Shown: positions 41,301 through 52,355, counted from the stretch's first letter. The stretch: 64,000 bases of DNA from Blastocladiella emersonii ATCC 22665 (GCA_025594325.1 JANHCV010000005.1:151501-215500), one strand, 5' to 3'. Translations and numbers: made by a program. The notes: generated by a model not told the origin, from the letters alone.

Positions 41301-41486
41301 CAGTTGACTTGGTGTCGTTGTAGGGCATGCGGGAGCGGCGACAGCGCGCCGCCGTGAACGGGAAGCGAGGTCCAGCCTCGGCGAACGGGTACGGTGCTCG
41401 CGGCACCGATCGACGGGTGCTGCTGGAGACCGCCAGCGCGGCTCTGATAGTGCAAGATGCGGTTCCATTGGTTTGCATATAGTCAT
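38364..41486 (-). CDS. Class C (GABA-B-like) 7TM receptor with an OpuAC-like ligand-binding domain and a PH-like tail
   Basis: Four exons (41486-41032, 40973-38972, 38915-38784, 38723-38364), introns 58, 56 and 60 nt, all in phase, encode 982 residues. A hydrophobic signal/anchor (about 83-102) precedes an extracellular domain that resembles a type II periplasmic binding protein of the glycine-betaine OpuAC kind: WNVRIEVDQWLSSNLSSIVA, then LLQDAMGVNVTLIEAS, FFYWEPESLLNEHPFQPLAL. Seven spans lie at about 485-745, with TM3/loop-2 cysteines (GTCAARAW, LGCRTQ) and the class C hallmark FNESKSIA before TM6. The tail (about 825-945) looks PH-like. The start is uncertain: the 80 residues before the hydrophobic segment are unusual, and a short 5' exon may be missing. 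Confidence 0.78.
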
Positions 41487-42118
41487 GGTGCGAGGTTCAT
41501 GCGAGCGAGGTCGCCGTTGAGCGAGGGCGGAGAGAGAGAACAGCGGGGGCGGTCGGAGGTGGCGGACCGCCGTGGCGCAACACGACGCACGCCTCGGAAG
41601 CAACGGGGTCCGGATCCGACAACGAGGCAGAGCGAGCGCGAAGGCGACGATCGTGCGGAGGTCTAACCAAAAGGAGCAGCGACGACTGAGCGAGGCCCGA
41701 TGCCGGCGGCCACAGCGGTCGGCCGGACCCCTCGCCAGGCGCCCAGTCCCCCGCCGATCCTCTCTCAGGCGACGCTCGCAGCCGTCAGCAGCGGTGGTTC
41801 TCGAGGCGGCGATCCGGTGGCGACGCGAAACGGCCACACCTCATGATCCGCTTGTGCGATTGCGAGTGATGCCGCCGCCGGCGAATCAAGTTGCGCCATG
41901 GCGCACGCTTAGCTGCGGGATCACAGCGGGGATCACGGCCGACCGAGGTCGCCCCTGCGTTCACGACACACTGCGGAGACAGAGATGAGTGAAGAAGCAC
42001 GATGTCGATTGAGCGACTGGGTATGGTTTGCGGGCGAGGGAGGGAGTAGAGAGAAAAAGGAGCTAGTGGGCTATGATACACGGTTCAAAAAGACGGATCA
42101 GGGGGGTCACGGTCACCG
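41487..42118. other. Intergenic between the receptor gene and the SPRY adaptor gene
   Basis: The 632 bp hold the receptor's promoter or a missing 5' exon. The receptor frame stays open to about 41837, but without domain signal. Nothing else was seen. Confidence 0.35.
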
Positions 42119-43433
42119 TCACGGCGACGCGGTGTGGTTCGACTGGTACGACGGCGGGCGCGACGAGTACGTGGACGCCGACGACGCAACCGAGGACCGG
42201 GACGCGGCGCGGGTCGGCGGCGACGGGCCCGCGGAGGCGAGCATCGACACGCGCGGGTGGTGCGGGTGGTGGATGGCGCGCGGGAGCGAGCTGGTCGGGG
42301 ACCCGCTATCTCGCAGGCTGCGCGGGAGCGAGCTCGGTGCCGACGAGGGTGGTGGCCCGGTATCGTCGTACCCGGGCGGGAGCGAGCGGAAGCTGTTGAG
42401 CGACCACCGCAGGACGGCGCGCGGGAGCTCGATCACGTCGGCGTCGGCGCGGAGCCCGTCGGCGGCCGTGAGGTCAATGTCGTACGATGGCAAAAAGTCG
42501 GTCATGTAGCCGAGGTTGTGCTGGACGGCGGGCGCAAAGGCGAACGGCTCCTGGCCAAAGTTGACGTTGAGGAGGACGCCGCGCGTGGCGCCGATGGATG
42601 GGTACAGGGCAATGTCGCTCGGGAACGGCGCGGCGGCGACCTCGAGGGCGCGCCCGTTCTTGGTGAAGAAGACGGACCCGTTGGTGTTGCTACGCGAGAG
42701 AGGTGGAGGAGGTCAGTACGACGCGTTGGCGGCGACCACGCAGTCGCGTCGAGGAAGACGTACAATCCGCAACCAATGATATCGCCGCCGGTAAACGCCT
42801 CGCCAAACGGCTCGCCCGAGGTACCCGAGCGGCCCTCGACAAACTTGCGCCCGTCGGAGCGGTACCCGACGCTCCACTGGGTCCATCCGGGGCCGAGCAT
42901 GTAGTTGGGGTAGCCGCGCGGGGCGAGGCCGATGGAGACCATGGATCCGCCGGGCTTGTTCATGACCGTGACCTCAAAGTAGAAGATGTTCTTGAGGTGC
43001 AGCGAGACGGGGACGGGGACCGAGGTCTGGCTGGTGCGCATGCGCGACAGGAACAGCATGGTGACGCCCTCGCGCACCAGCATGTTGGGCGACTCTTCGA
43101 TGGGCGGGTGGAACTGCCACGCGGCGGGGCCGTGTTCGCTGATCCTAGACGTGTGAAGGTGGTGAGCGCGCGAGTCTTGATCCGCAGAGGGCGGGAGCAG
43201 CCGTACATGAGGCGGAACTCGGCAGTCATGGCGGCGTCGTGCTCCTCGAGGACGAGGCCGAAGCGGCGCGCGTCGTCGGCGTCGTCCGTCTTGGAGGGGT
43301 CGGCGACGCGGAAAGCTCGCCGGCGGAAGAAGATGTAGAAGAAGAAGGCGGGCCCGACGAGCAGCACGACCACGGCCGACAGGATGATCAGGACCAGCGC
43401 CCATTGCGGCAGGCGGTTGTCGGGCTGGATCAT
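42119..43433 (-). CDS. Ssh4/Ear1-type SPRY membrane adaptor for a Rsp5-class ubiquitin ligase
   Basis: Three exons (43433-43207, 43144-42764, 42689-42119) with introns of 62 and 74 nt encode 392 residues. A short N-terminus leads to one TM (QWALVLIILSAVVVLLVGPA), then a SPRY domain at about 95-250: YFEVTVMNKPGGSMVSIGLA, then GWTQWSVGYRSDGRKF and GGDIIGCGFNTNGSVFFTKN, completed by splicing. The disordered tail holds two PPxY motifs, PPGY (about 307) and PPSY (about 380), the binding sites for WW domains of Nedd4/Rsp5 ligases. TM plus SPRY plus PPxY is the Ssh4/Ear1 architecture, which sorts membrane cargo at endosomes and vacuole for ubiquitination. An alternative TTG frame extends upstream; ATG 43433 is preferred. 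Confidence 0.85.
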
Positions 43434-44289
43434 GGCGCGGGTGGGGGCCGGCAGCAGCAGGAGGAGGAGCGGGCAGGGACGAGTGGGAGCCAAGGCAGGT
43501 CGGGCTAGCGCTCAGATGGTCGATCGGGCGTGTGGCGCCGCGGTGCAGGGAGTTGCGGCGGGCGGCAGCGAGGAGCGTCGGGCTCGAGCGCAGCGACGAT
43601 GGGCGGCGGCGGGCGGCACGCGGATGGGCGAGGTGTGGCGGCGAGTGCGGACACGGGAGTCGGCAAGCGCAGGCGGCGGGCGTCGAGATCTGCGCTCACG
43701 CGCGATGGGGCATCGGGGGACGCAGGGAGCGGGCGAGCGTGTGCGCGCGGACGGGCAGCGCGAATTTGGTCGCTGGTCGCCGGGGATGGCCTCGGCACGA
43801 TGGGCGAGAGCAGTGGGGGTGCCGATGGAGAGAGGCGGCAGCGGGCGCGAGAGAGCGCAGTGGATCCACGCCGTGGGAGCAGCGGGGCGTGGGTGGGCGG
43901 AGGGCGAGGGCGCGGGGCGAGCGCACGGCCGGTCGAGCTCGCTGGCGGACGTTGGCGCTCCGCGTTGCAGCGACTCAGGAGGGTTGCGTGAGCGGCGGAT
44001 CGCCTTGCATTGCAGAAGATCCGTGAGGATGACGAGCGGGTTTGCTTGATGTCCGGTCCGCTGCCTGCCCGCGAACAAGGGCGCCGACGTCATGCTGCCT
44101 GGCCGAGAAAGCGCCTCGGCGCGTTTCGGAACCAGTGCCGCAACGTGACCTTGACGCGACCCGCGTCTCCGTGCGCTTCCGGCTCGAGGCCTCGTCCTGG
44201 CCTCCCTCGCTCTCGTTGCAAACCATGCATGCAATACGGGTTTGTTACAGTTGGGACAGGTGGTTGGAAGTCAATCGTCGTCGTCATCA
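43434..44289. other. GC-rich intergenic region open in most frames
   Basis: In these 856 bp stop codons are so rare that 150-240-codon frames occur on both strands with no agreement, no domain and no splice-linked extension. I read it as non-coding promoter/3' UTR sequence. Confidence 0.4.
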
Positions 44290-46321
44290 TCACAGCTCGT
44301 CGTCATCGTGGGCGGGCGCCGTGCACGCCGCCTCCCAGTCGGCCACGGACCGCGCGCGCAGGTCGGCGCGGAACACGTCGAGCGGGCAGGACGCGTCGCC
44401 GAGCGAGCACGGAGCCGCGAGGTCCGCGTCCGTGCGGAACGGCTTGCCGTCGTGCAGCACGCGCACGCGCCGCTCGCCCGTCGACGGCACCGTCCACACC
44501 TCGACCGCGAGGTTGGACCGGTACGCCGGCCACACGTGGTGCTCGGGCGACGCCCGCAGCGCGCCCAGCATCCCCGACACGGTCCCGTCGTGCGTCAGGT
44601 ACACGAACAGCTTGGCCGGGTTGTTGCTGGCCTTGGCCGCGTCGCCGTCCTGGGCGTCCTTGGCGTCGAACGCCGCGTCCATCTCGCGCAGCAGCGGGCC
44701 CATCTCGAGACCGACAATCTCGGGCACCACCTTGTTGGGCACGTAGTTGTTGCGGTACCAGAAGTCAAACGACTTGAACAGCTCGATCTGGTCGACCGTG
44801 GCCTCGTCGAGGCACACCTGCTCCTCGTCCTCGCCGTTGTCGGTGGTGTGCGTGTGCAGCGACTTGAGCAGGCCGGCGAGCGCGCGGCGCGTGGTACGGT
44901 CGTCCTCGGCGTCCATCATGGCGCGGACGCGGCGGCGCACCGTGGCCGCGGGCACACACGGCTGCGGCTTGTCCCAGCACCGGCGGCACAAAATGTTCTC
45001 GGTCACGGACGGCACGCCCTTCTTGGACGGCGCCTCGACGACGGCCCGCTCGCGCGCCGTCTTGAGCGGCGCCACCGTCTCGACGGTTGCGCGCACCCGC
45101 AGGCTCGCCGCGAGGAACGCGTGCCACACGTCCGTCGTCTTGCCGGCGGCCTGGATCGACATGAGCCGCGGACACTGCTCGTCCAGCTTGTTCGAGTGCA
45201 GCGGATCCACGGCCACGGCCTGCGTGTGGATGTTCACGTAGTTGAGCGTGCCCTCGGCCATGCTCGTGCGCGGGAACAGGCCGTCGATGAGCGACTGCGC
45301 CGAGTGGATCGTGCGGCTATGATACACTCGTGAGCGTCAGTGGTCGTGGTTGCCCCGCTCGGCGTGCGCGCGCAGGAGCGTACCTGATGTCGGTCGACCG
45401 GACGTGCACCTCGGACGGGTCGAACGTTGGCGACAGGAGACCGAGCTCGTCCACTGCCACCGCCGCGCGAGGGTCAGTCCATCGGCGCCTCGTCACTCTC
45501 GCGACACACGCGATGGCGTACCGTACAGCTCGCGCAGCGACCGGCCAAAGTCGATCATCATGGCGCGTCCCTTGGCCGTGAGCTCGCCCTGGGCGCAGTT
45601 GCCGCCCCACGTCCGCGGCTGCCACGCCTGCCGCGTGTGGTCCGTGACGCGCTGCGTGAGAAGGGCGCCGCCCTTGCTCTTGCCGCCGCTCGCCCCGCCG
45701 GGCTGCGGGCCGGACCCGGCCGCGCGCGACGTGTCGTCAAGGAACGAGAACTCGGCGTTGGAGCACTCCCACGCGACGTTCCCGTTCACGTCGTCGCGCA
45801 GCACGTTCTCGGGCGACCGGTCGCCGTGCCGCGAGTACAGCTGCACCATGGCCAGGCGCATCGGCTCGCCCGTCGCCGCGTCGCGCGGCACCGCGTACTC
45901 GGCCGCGCTCGGCACCGACGCCTGGCAGTACGCGAGCGGCGACGTCGCGTTGCGCATGCGCGCCAGCACCGAAGCCACGACGGCTGCGCCGCGGCCGTGG
46001 TCGGAATCGGCTACACGGTGCGCGGTGATGAGTGCGCAGCGCGGCGGAGAGATGCACGCGCGCGGAGCGTACCCCGGTGAGAACTCGGTGGTATGCTCGA
46101 GAGCGACCAGGACCGCGAGTTGGACGTGAGCGGGACAAAGAGCGCGTCCGCGTGCGACGCGAGCAGGACCAGCGCGGCCAGCAGCGCGACCGAGGTGAGG
46201 AGTGGAGACTGGGGGGCGCTCGCGCGTCAGTGAGCATTCGGGTCCCGCCGAGCGACGCAGCGAGCGCGCAGCGCACCATCATCGGCGAGTGTGCAACGGG
46301 GAGAGAGTGCGGGCGGTGCAT
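44290..46321 (-). CDS. Secretory histidine acid phosphatase with C-terminal DDEL
   Basis: Five exons (46321-46277, 46208-46073, 46010-45522, 45453-45384, 45316-44290), introns 68, 62, 68 and 67 nt, all in phase, encode 588 residues. A signal segment (LLTSVALLAALVLLASHADA) is created by splicing the first two exons. The branch-2 histidine phosphatase motifs are present: YSRHGDRSP (catalytic His about 122) and the proton-donor LTHDGTVS (about 489). The chain ends HDDDEL, which reads as an ER-retrieval tetrapeptide (HDEL/KDEL-like). Candidates are ER phosphatases such as MINPP1 (SDEL-type tail) or PXYLP1-like enzymes; phytase-like secreted enzymes normally lack such a tail. The substrate is unknown. 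Confidence 0.85.
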
Positions 46322-46841
46322 GCGTGATGTGATGGGAACCGTGATGAAGTGGGTGGGAATCCGGTGGGGTTCCCGTCGGTTGCAGGCAGTGCAGATGCTG
46401 GTGGAGGTCTATGCGATGGTCTCCGGGGGGTATGGAGAGCAGATGGGGGTCGGTGCGACAGCAATGGTGCGGTTGGGCTTGGAGGAGAGAGGGGGGAGGG
46501 AGAGGGAGCGCAGAACGCGGACGGTGAGGCGCCGCCACCACCCACCCCTGCTTTCGAGTCCGGCCGTGTGCGTCGATGGAAGCAGCACGTTTTCTCGCCC
46601 TGTTGTGTGCGCAGCGTGTGTCTCCCGCCTGGAGCGCCTGGGGAAGCGCCTGCTCGAAGGGGAAGCTCGAACGCGTTGGTGTGGCGCAACACGTGTGGAG
46701 GCCCCAGACGACCCGTCAGCTGGGGTCACCCGACCTCGAATACGCGAAGCTCTCACCTGCCACGCTTCGCGTTTCACGCGCGCTCACCTCCCGACTTGCT
46801 CTCAAACAGCGTGCCACCACCACACGAAGCAAGTCAACACC
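46322..46841. promoter_or_regulatory. Divergent promoter between the phosphatase and NAF1
   Basis: This 520-bp spacer lies between divergent starts. A purine-rich GGGAGG run near 46470-46500 is the only visible bias. Confidence 0.35.
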
Positions 46842-48542
46842 ATGTCAACCACGCAGCCCATGTACCAGGACGACCCGCACGAGGGCGAGATCGACCTCGA
46901 CCTTGCCATGGCCGAGGCCGACGCACCCGAGGACGCCATGGACGTGACGCCCGCGGTCGCGGCGCCGGCGCCGGCGTCGGTCGCGGATGTGGCCATGAGC
47001 GACACGACGGCGCACCGCGGCGATGCTGAGGCGGAAGCGGACACGTCCGCCGACGAGGCCGAGCGCGACAGCGACGACGGGTCCGGCTCGGACACGAGCT
47101 CGGCTGTGGGCGACGATGACGACGACGACCTGCTGGCCAACATCGCCGCCGCGGTCGCGTCCGACGACGAGGACGGACCCGTCACGGCCGCGATTCCCCG
47201 CACGCAGCACGAGATTGATGTACGACGTGACCTCGCGCGGCCCGCTGCCTCGAACGCTTCACTCACTGCAACCACCCCTCGTTTATAGCGCCCCGTCATT
47301 GCACCCATCAACATCGTGATCACCAAGGAGATGGTGCTCGAGGTGGCCGGCACCGTGCACATGGTCGTCGGCGACCAGGTGATCGTGCGCGCGTCGATGC
47401 CCGGCACGCAGCGCGTGCTGGACGACGGCACCATCCTCGTGTTCGACGACCGCGCGCCGCTCGGCCGCCTGTTCGAGACGTTCGGTCCCGTGGCTGCGCC
47501 GCTGTTCTCGGTCCGCTTCAACTCGCCCGCCGACATTGACCACGAGCGCACCGTGGTCGGCCGCACCGTCTACTACGTGCCCGACCTTTCGGTGTGGGCG
47601 CTGACCGACCAGCTCCGCCAGATGCGCGGGTGTGACGCCAGCAACATGTACGACGAGGAGGTGAGCGAGGGCGAAATGGAGTTCTCGGACGACGAGCAGG
47701 AGGCCGAGCACAAGCGCCGCGCCAGCCGCGCCAAGGAGCAGCGCCGCCGCGACAAGGCCGGCCGCGGCCAGTTCGAGGCCAACGACCACCAGCGGAAACG
47801 CCAGCGCGGCGGGCCCGTTGGTGGCGCTGCGTCCGGGTCCGCGGCGACCGCTGCTGCGCCGACGAGCGGGCTGTCGATTGACCAGCTGTTCAGCCAGCAC
47901 CTCAATACGGGTCCGCCGTCGACCATGGCCGCGGCATCTCGGGCTGCTCCGCCCGCCGGCCCGCCTGTCAACGCCGAGCCGCCACGGCGCCCGGCGCCCG
48001 CGCAGTACCAGCACCAGCAGCCGCTCCATCAGCCGCCGCCGCAGCAGCAGCAGCGTCAGCCGCCATCGACGACCGGCGGCCGTCCCTCGCCCGGCTTCGC
48101 GCCCATCACCTCGTTCGGCGCTACGCCCGCGCCACCAGCACCGATGATGCCGGCACCGGCACCCGCACCCGTCGCACCCGTCGCACCCGCCGCACCCGCC
48201 CCGGCCGCTTCGATGCCCACGGCGCTCGAGCTGCAGCAGGTGACGCAGCAGCAGTACCTGCTCGCGCTCCAGACGATCCAGACGATGCAGGCGACCATGG
48301 CGCAGGCCGGCATCCTGCCCGCGCCGGGCGCCACGGCGCCCTTCGAGCCGTCGACCATGTTCGTGCAGCCGCAGATGTCGTTCGGCAACACGTACGAGCG
48401 GAGCGGCGGCCGCGTCCGGCTCATGGCGCCGGGTGTGCTCGGGGTCGCTGTCGAACAGCAGCAGCAAGCGCCGCAGCCGCAGGCTCAGCAGCCGCAGCCG
48501 CGCGGTGGGCCCGCTGATGATCGCGAGGAGGGCGAGTTGTAA
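46842..48542 (+). CDS. NAF1: H/ACA snoRNP assembly factor NAF1
   Basis: Two exons (46842-47219, 47289-48542) with a 69-nt phase-0 intron encode 543 residues. The N-terminal 125 residues are highly acidic (SDDGSGSDTSSAVGDDDDDD). Splicing joins HEID to RPVIAPINIVITKEMVLEVA, starting the Gar1/Naf1 beta-barrel: GTVHMVVGDQVIVRA, GTILVFDDRAPLGRLFETFG, and SVRFNSPADIDHERTVVGRT followed by VYYVPDLS. A basic coiled segment and a Gln/Pro/Ala-rich tail follow, as in yeast and human Naf1. NAF1 loads Cbf5/dyskerin complexes during H/ACA snoRNP and telomerase biogenesis before GAR1 replaces it. Confidence 0.92.
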
Positions 48543-49634
48543 TACATCGTGATGCGTCACTTCCCCACTGCTTGTCGATTGTTCCAGACCTCAAACCGGG
48601 CCGCGCCATCATCATGCAGCGCTCGGCGAATCCACTGCGAGGTCGGCGCCGGAGGAACGGCGGGGCCCGGGTGTGGCGGAGCGCCCAATGACCACCGCCG
48701 GATCGCCGGATGCGATGGAACGGCGCCCGCGTCGGGTGTGCTCGTCGACTTCGATGAAGCAAGCGTGGGGAACCCACTCGCATCGTCGCCGTGTTTGACG
48801 ATGGTGGTGGCGATGGTGGCTCAGCGAGGGGCAGAGCGAGACGACGGGTGGGCCCACGCTGGCCAGCTCGCAGTTCATTAACGCTCAACGCGTCACGCTG
48901 GCCGACCGAGATCACGCCTTCCATCATCCCGTCGCGGTGACTCGTGCTTGCGAGGACTTGGCGATTAACTCGCTCGGCAGCGTCCACGACGCCGCGTGTG
49001 ACGGCGCAAGCGGACGCGCGTTGGTGGCGGCGACATCTGTGGCGGAGGCGGCGGCGGCGGCGTCGGCTTGCCGCCAGAGATTCTATCATGGCGGCGCACT
49101 GCGGCTATCGCCCCTAAATTTACGCCTGAAGCACGCGCGCAAGCGCATCGCTCCGACCTGCTCCGCCACCGGGCGCTCGGCGTTTCAGCGGCCCGAGGCG
49201 ACTCCCGTCCTGCAAACTTCTTTAGGCCGGGCATCCCCCCGCGGCCCTCGTCTTCTCTCTCACCGATCGTTCGACAACGTCTATCCCGACGCCCCCGCCT
49301 TCCTCTTTGCGCAGCAAGCTCGCCGCCGACGCCGCCGCCACCCACTGATCGGCGACGCCACGGCTTCGCTCCGCCTCGCGACACGCCTCCACCCGACCTC
49401 GCGCCGGCCTTGCTGCTGCGCTAAGCGCTCCTTCCAGCCACCCGGCTCGCGCGTCGCCGCGCGCAGCACCCGCAGCATCAAGCACCGGAGCCACCAGACG
49501 CGCGTCATACCCTCGTCGCCGACGCGTTGATCGGCCTCGATTTCTGCGCTCCGCCTTCGACTGCATCGTCCGAGCCCTCAAGGCTCGGCCGCTCCTCCCC
49601 CCGTCGGTCGCGCATTGACGGCATCAACATCATC
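48543..49634. other. Long intergenic region upstream of the second receptor gene
   Basis: These 1092 bp cover the NAF1 3' UTR and the promoter/leader of the receptor. A 198-codon frame at 48937-49530 is Arg/Ser-rich without domain signal, and antisense frames overlap it, so it is not called. Confidence 0.4.
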
Positions 49635-52355
49635 ATGTCTTCCACATCCGCACCACCAACACCATCTCGCGCGTCCATCGCGACCGCCCTTCGCGCGCTC
49701 GTGGCCGTCGTGGCCATGGTCGCGCTCCTCGCGCGGTCTGCCGCCGCGGCCCAGCTGCGCTACGTCGTGGCGATGCCCACGACCTCGACTGCCGGTACGC
49801 TATATTTGCACTCGAGAGGGAGAGGGCGCGAGCGATGAGCAGGCAGTGGTCCAGCGCGTTCCGCCACTCACGTCCCGCGAGCACTGTTCCGCTAAACTTG
49901 GCCACTCACTTACACGACGCATCCTTCGCCCTGTCTTCTAGACGGTGCCGGAGCGCGCGCTATCCTCGACGTCCTGACGCTCGCCGTCGACGATATCAAC
50001 AAGCAGGTCGCGGGTCCCGCGGGCCACAACGTGACGCTCATGGCCATGGACACGGGCGACGGCAACTCGCTGTCGCGGAGCGTCAAGACCGTGTTCGACG
50101 CGGCGTCGCCCTCGACCAACGCCGCGGCCGTGATCGGCGACTTCTACTCGGGCAGCTCCATGGCCATGGCGCTCGCCGCGTCGAACCTCGGCCTGTACCA
50201 GTGCTCGGGCGCGGCCACGTCGATCGGGCTCTCGGACAAGCGCAACTACCCGACCTTCTTCCGCACCATCCCCGCCGACGACCAGCAGGGCGTGCTGCTG
50301 GCCAAGTTCGTCCGCAGCATGGGCTGGCGCACGTGCAACGTGCTCGCGTCCAACAGCGCCTACGGCCGGTCGATCGCCGAGTCGTTTGTCGCCACGGCCG
50401 AGGGCATCGACCTCGACGTGCCCGTTGTCCAGGTCCTCAACTTTGGCGCGAGCCTCATCACCGACATGCCCATCGACGCGGTGCAGAACTCGGGCTCGCG
50501 CGTCGTCGTGTTCCTCGGCGAGCAGTTCGAGCTGATGCAGCTGCTCGCGCCCGCCGCCGCCGCGGGCATCATCGGCGACGAGTGGGTGTGGCTCGCGTCC
50601 GAGGGCGTCGCGCCCATCCTCGACATGGCCGAGGCCAAGGCGCCCAACATCCGCCGTGCCCTGCAGGGCCTTCTGTACGCGTTCCCCAACGAGAACGCGG
50701 GCAACGCCGAGGCCCAGGCGCTGCAGACCTGGTACAAGGCCGCGTACCGCCGCGATGCCCTGCCGCCCTACGCCGTCTTCTTCCGCGACTGCCTGCACGC
50801 GCTGACCGCCGGGTTTGTCGCGCAACTCAAGTCGGGTGCTTCGGAGCAGGCCGTGCTCGGCCGCACCAACCTCGCCCCGCTCAACAAGTTCCTCACGTCC
50901 TTCTCGGGTCCGTCGGGCAAGGTCGCCTTCAACGAGAAGGGCGACCGCATTGCCGACTACACCATCTTCAACGTGGTCGACGGCAAGGCGACGCCCGTGT
51001 ACAAGGTCGCAGGCGACGGCGGGTCCGTGACGGCGCTCGCGGCCAAGCCGACCTTCTACTCGGGCTCCAGCAGCGTGCCGCAGGACCGCCCCGACGCGCT
51101 GCTTGCGTACCTGCGCTTCTCGGGCGGGTTCGGCGGGTGGGTCGTCGCGGCGGTGACGGGACTCGCGGTCCTCGCGATTGCCGCGTCGCTCGTCATGCTC
51201 GCCGGCGTCCGCCACACGCCCATCGTGCACCAGAACAACCTCGTTGCGCTCTCGCTCAAGGGCCTCGGCATCATGCTCGTGCTCGGGTCCACGGTCCTGT
51301 GGATCGACGAGCAGACGGACCTCAAGTGCAACGCCTACCTGTGGTCGGTCAGCATCGGGTTCGAGCTCATCGTCGTGACCATGCTGTACCAGACCTTCTA
51401 CGTGTGGAAGTGGTTCGAGAACTCGGTCATGCTGCGCAACAAGACCACCACGGCCGTGTCGCGCGCCCTGCCGTTCGTCGGGCTCGCCCTGGTCGAGGTC
51501 GTTCTGCTCGGAGCGTGGACGGCCGTCGCGCCGCTGCACGCGACCAACGTGTCAACGGCAACCTCGTTCTCGTTCAAGTGCGTGTCGCGCAACGAGACCA
51601 CGGGCCGCGTGTTCCAGGCCGTGCACCTCGCGTGGAACGCGGTCCTGCTGTTCGCCCTCCTGTACCTCGCGCGCGCCGCGCGCCGGCTCCCCGCCGCCGC
51701 CAACGCGCCACGGTTCACCCTCTACGTTGCGCAGAACATCCTCTTCTCGTGCCTCGTGCTCTCGCCGCTCGCCATCGTGGCGTTCCCCGGGTTCGCCATG
51801 GGCTCGTACTGGATCCACCTCGCCGTCGTCACGTACGCGTGCGCATTCGCGTGGACGCTCACGCACCTGCGCGTGCTGCAGGCGGCGCGCCGCCCCGAGG
51901 ACCGCGACGGCGAGTACCGCCACACGGCCATGAAGCCGGGCGTCTCGGGGACCGGCGCGACCGCGTCGACCGTGTCGGCGGACCTGGCGGCCATCTCGGG
52001 CAAGCCCGGCAGCGTCACGGGTGATTTCCCCGTCAAGGTGCCCGGCCGGCTCACGTCGACGTGGCAGCTGCACCGCATCGTGCTCGCGCTCAACGAGGGA
52101 TACCTCGGCGTGCTCCGGATCGGCGGCGACACGCACATCGGTGACGTGTGGGCGCTCAAGCATCTCCTGCTCGTGCCTGCCAAGGACCTCGACCTGTGCG
52201 TCGAGGTGCACGTCGCGGGCAAGGTCGCGCTCCTCATCCAGATGCGCAGCGAGGAGCAGCGCCAGCGGTTCCTCGCCATGTGCGCGTCGCGCCGGCATAT
52301 CCCTGCGCCCAACGAGGCGCTCAACCTGAACCTCGGCCACGGGGTCCGGTTGTAG
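49635..52355 (+). CDS. Class C (GABA-B-like) 7TM receptor with an ANF-type Venus-flytrap domain and a PH-like tail
   Basis: Two exons (49635-49794, 49942-52355) with a 147-nt intron encode 857 residues. A signal peptide (ALVAVVAMVALLARSAAAAQ) precedes a type I periplasmic-binding fold: YVVAMPTT, ILDVLTLAVDDINKQV, AAVIGDFYSGSSMAMALAAS, NYPTFFRTIPADDQQGVLLA and VRSMGWRTCNVLASNSAYGR. That is the ANF_receptor/ABC amino-acid sensor family used by GABA-B and mGlu receptors. Seven spans run from about 446 to 696. The class C FNEAK-type box before TM6 is not conserved (RFTLYVAQNILF instead). The tail at about 751-840 (LTSTWQLHRIVLALNEGYLG...RQRFLAMC) has a PH-like strand pattern and a final helix. 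The ligand is unknown. Confidence 0.85.

Noticed and set aside
43512-44234. 240-codon frame and its overlapping partners in all registers
   Set aside because: Several frames are open at once in very GC-rich DNA; no domain, start context or splice link.
48937-49530. 198-codon plus frame upstream of the second receptor
   Set aside because: Arg/Ser-rich, no domain, overlapping antisense frames; more likely leader/promoter DNA.
49938-51539. 533-codon minus frame inside the second receptor
   Set aside because: It is antisense to ANF and 7TM domains; no motif.
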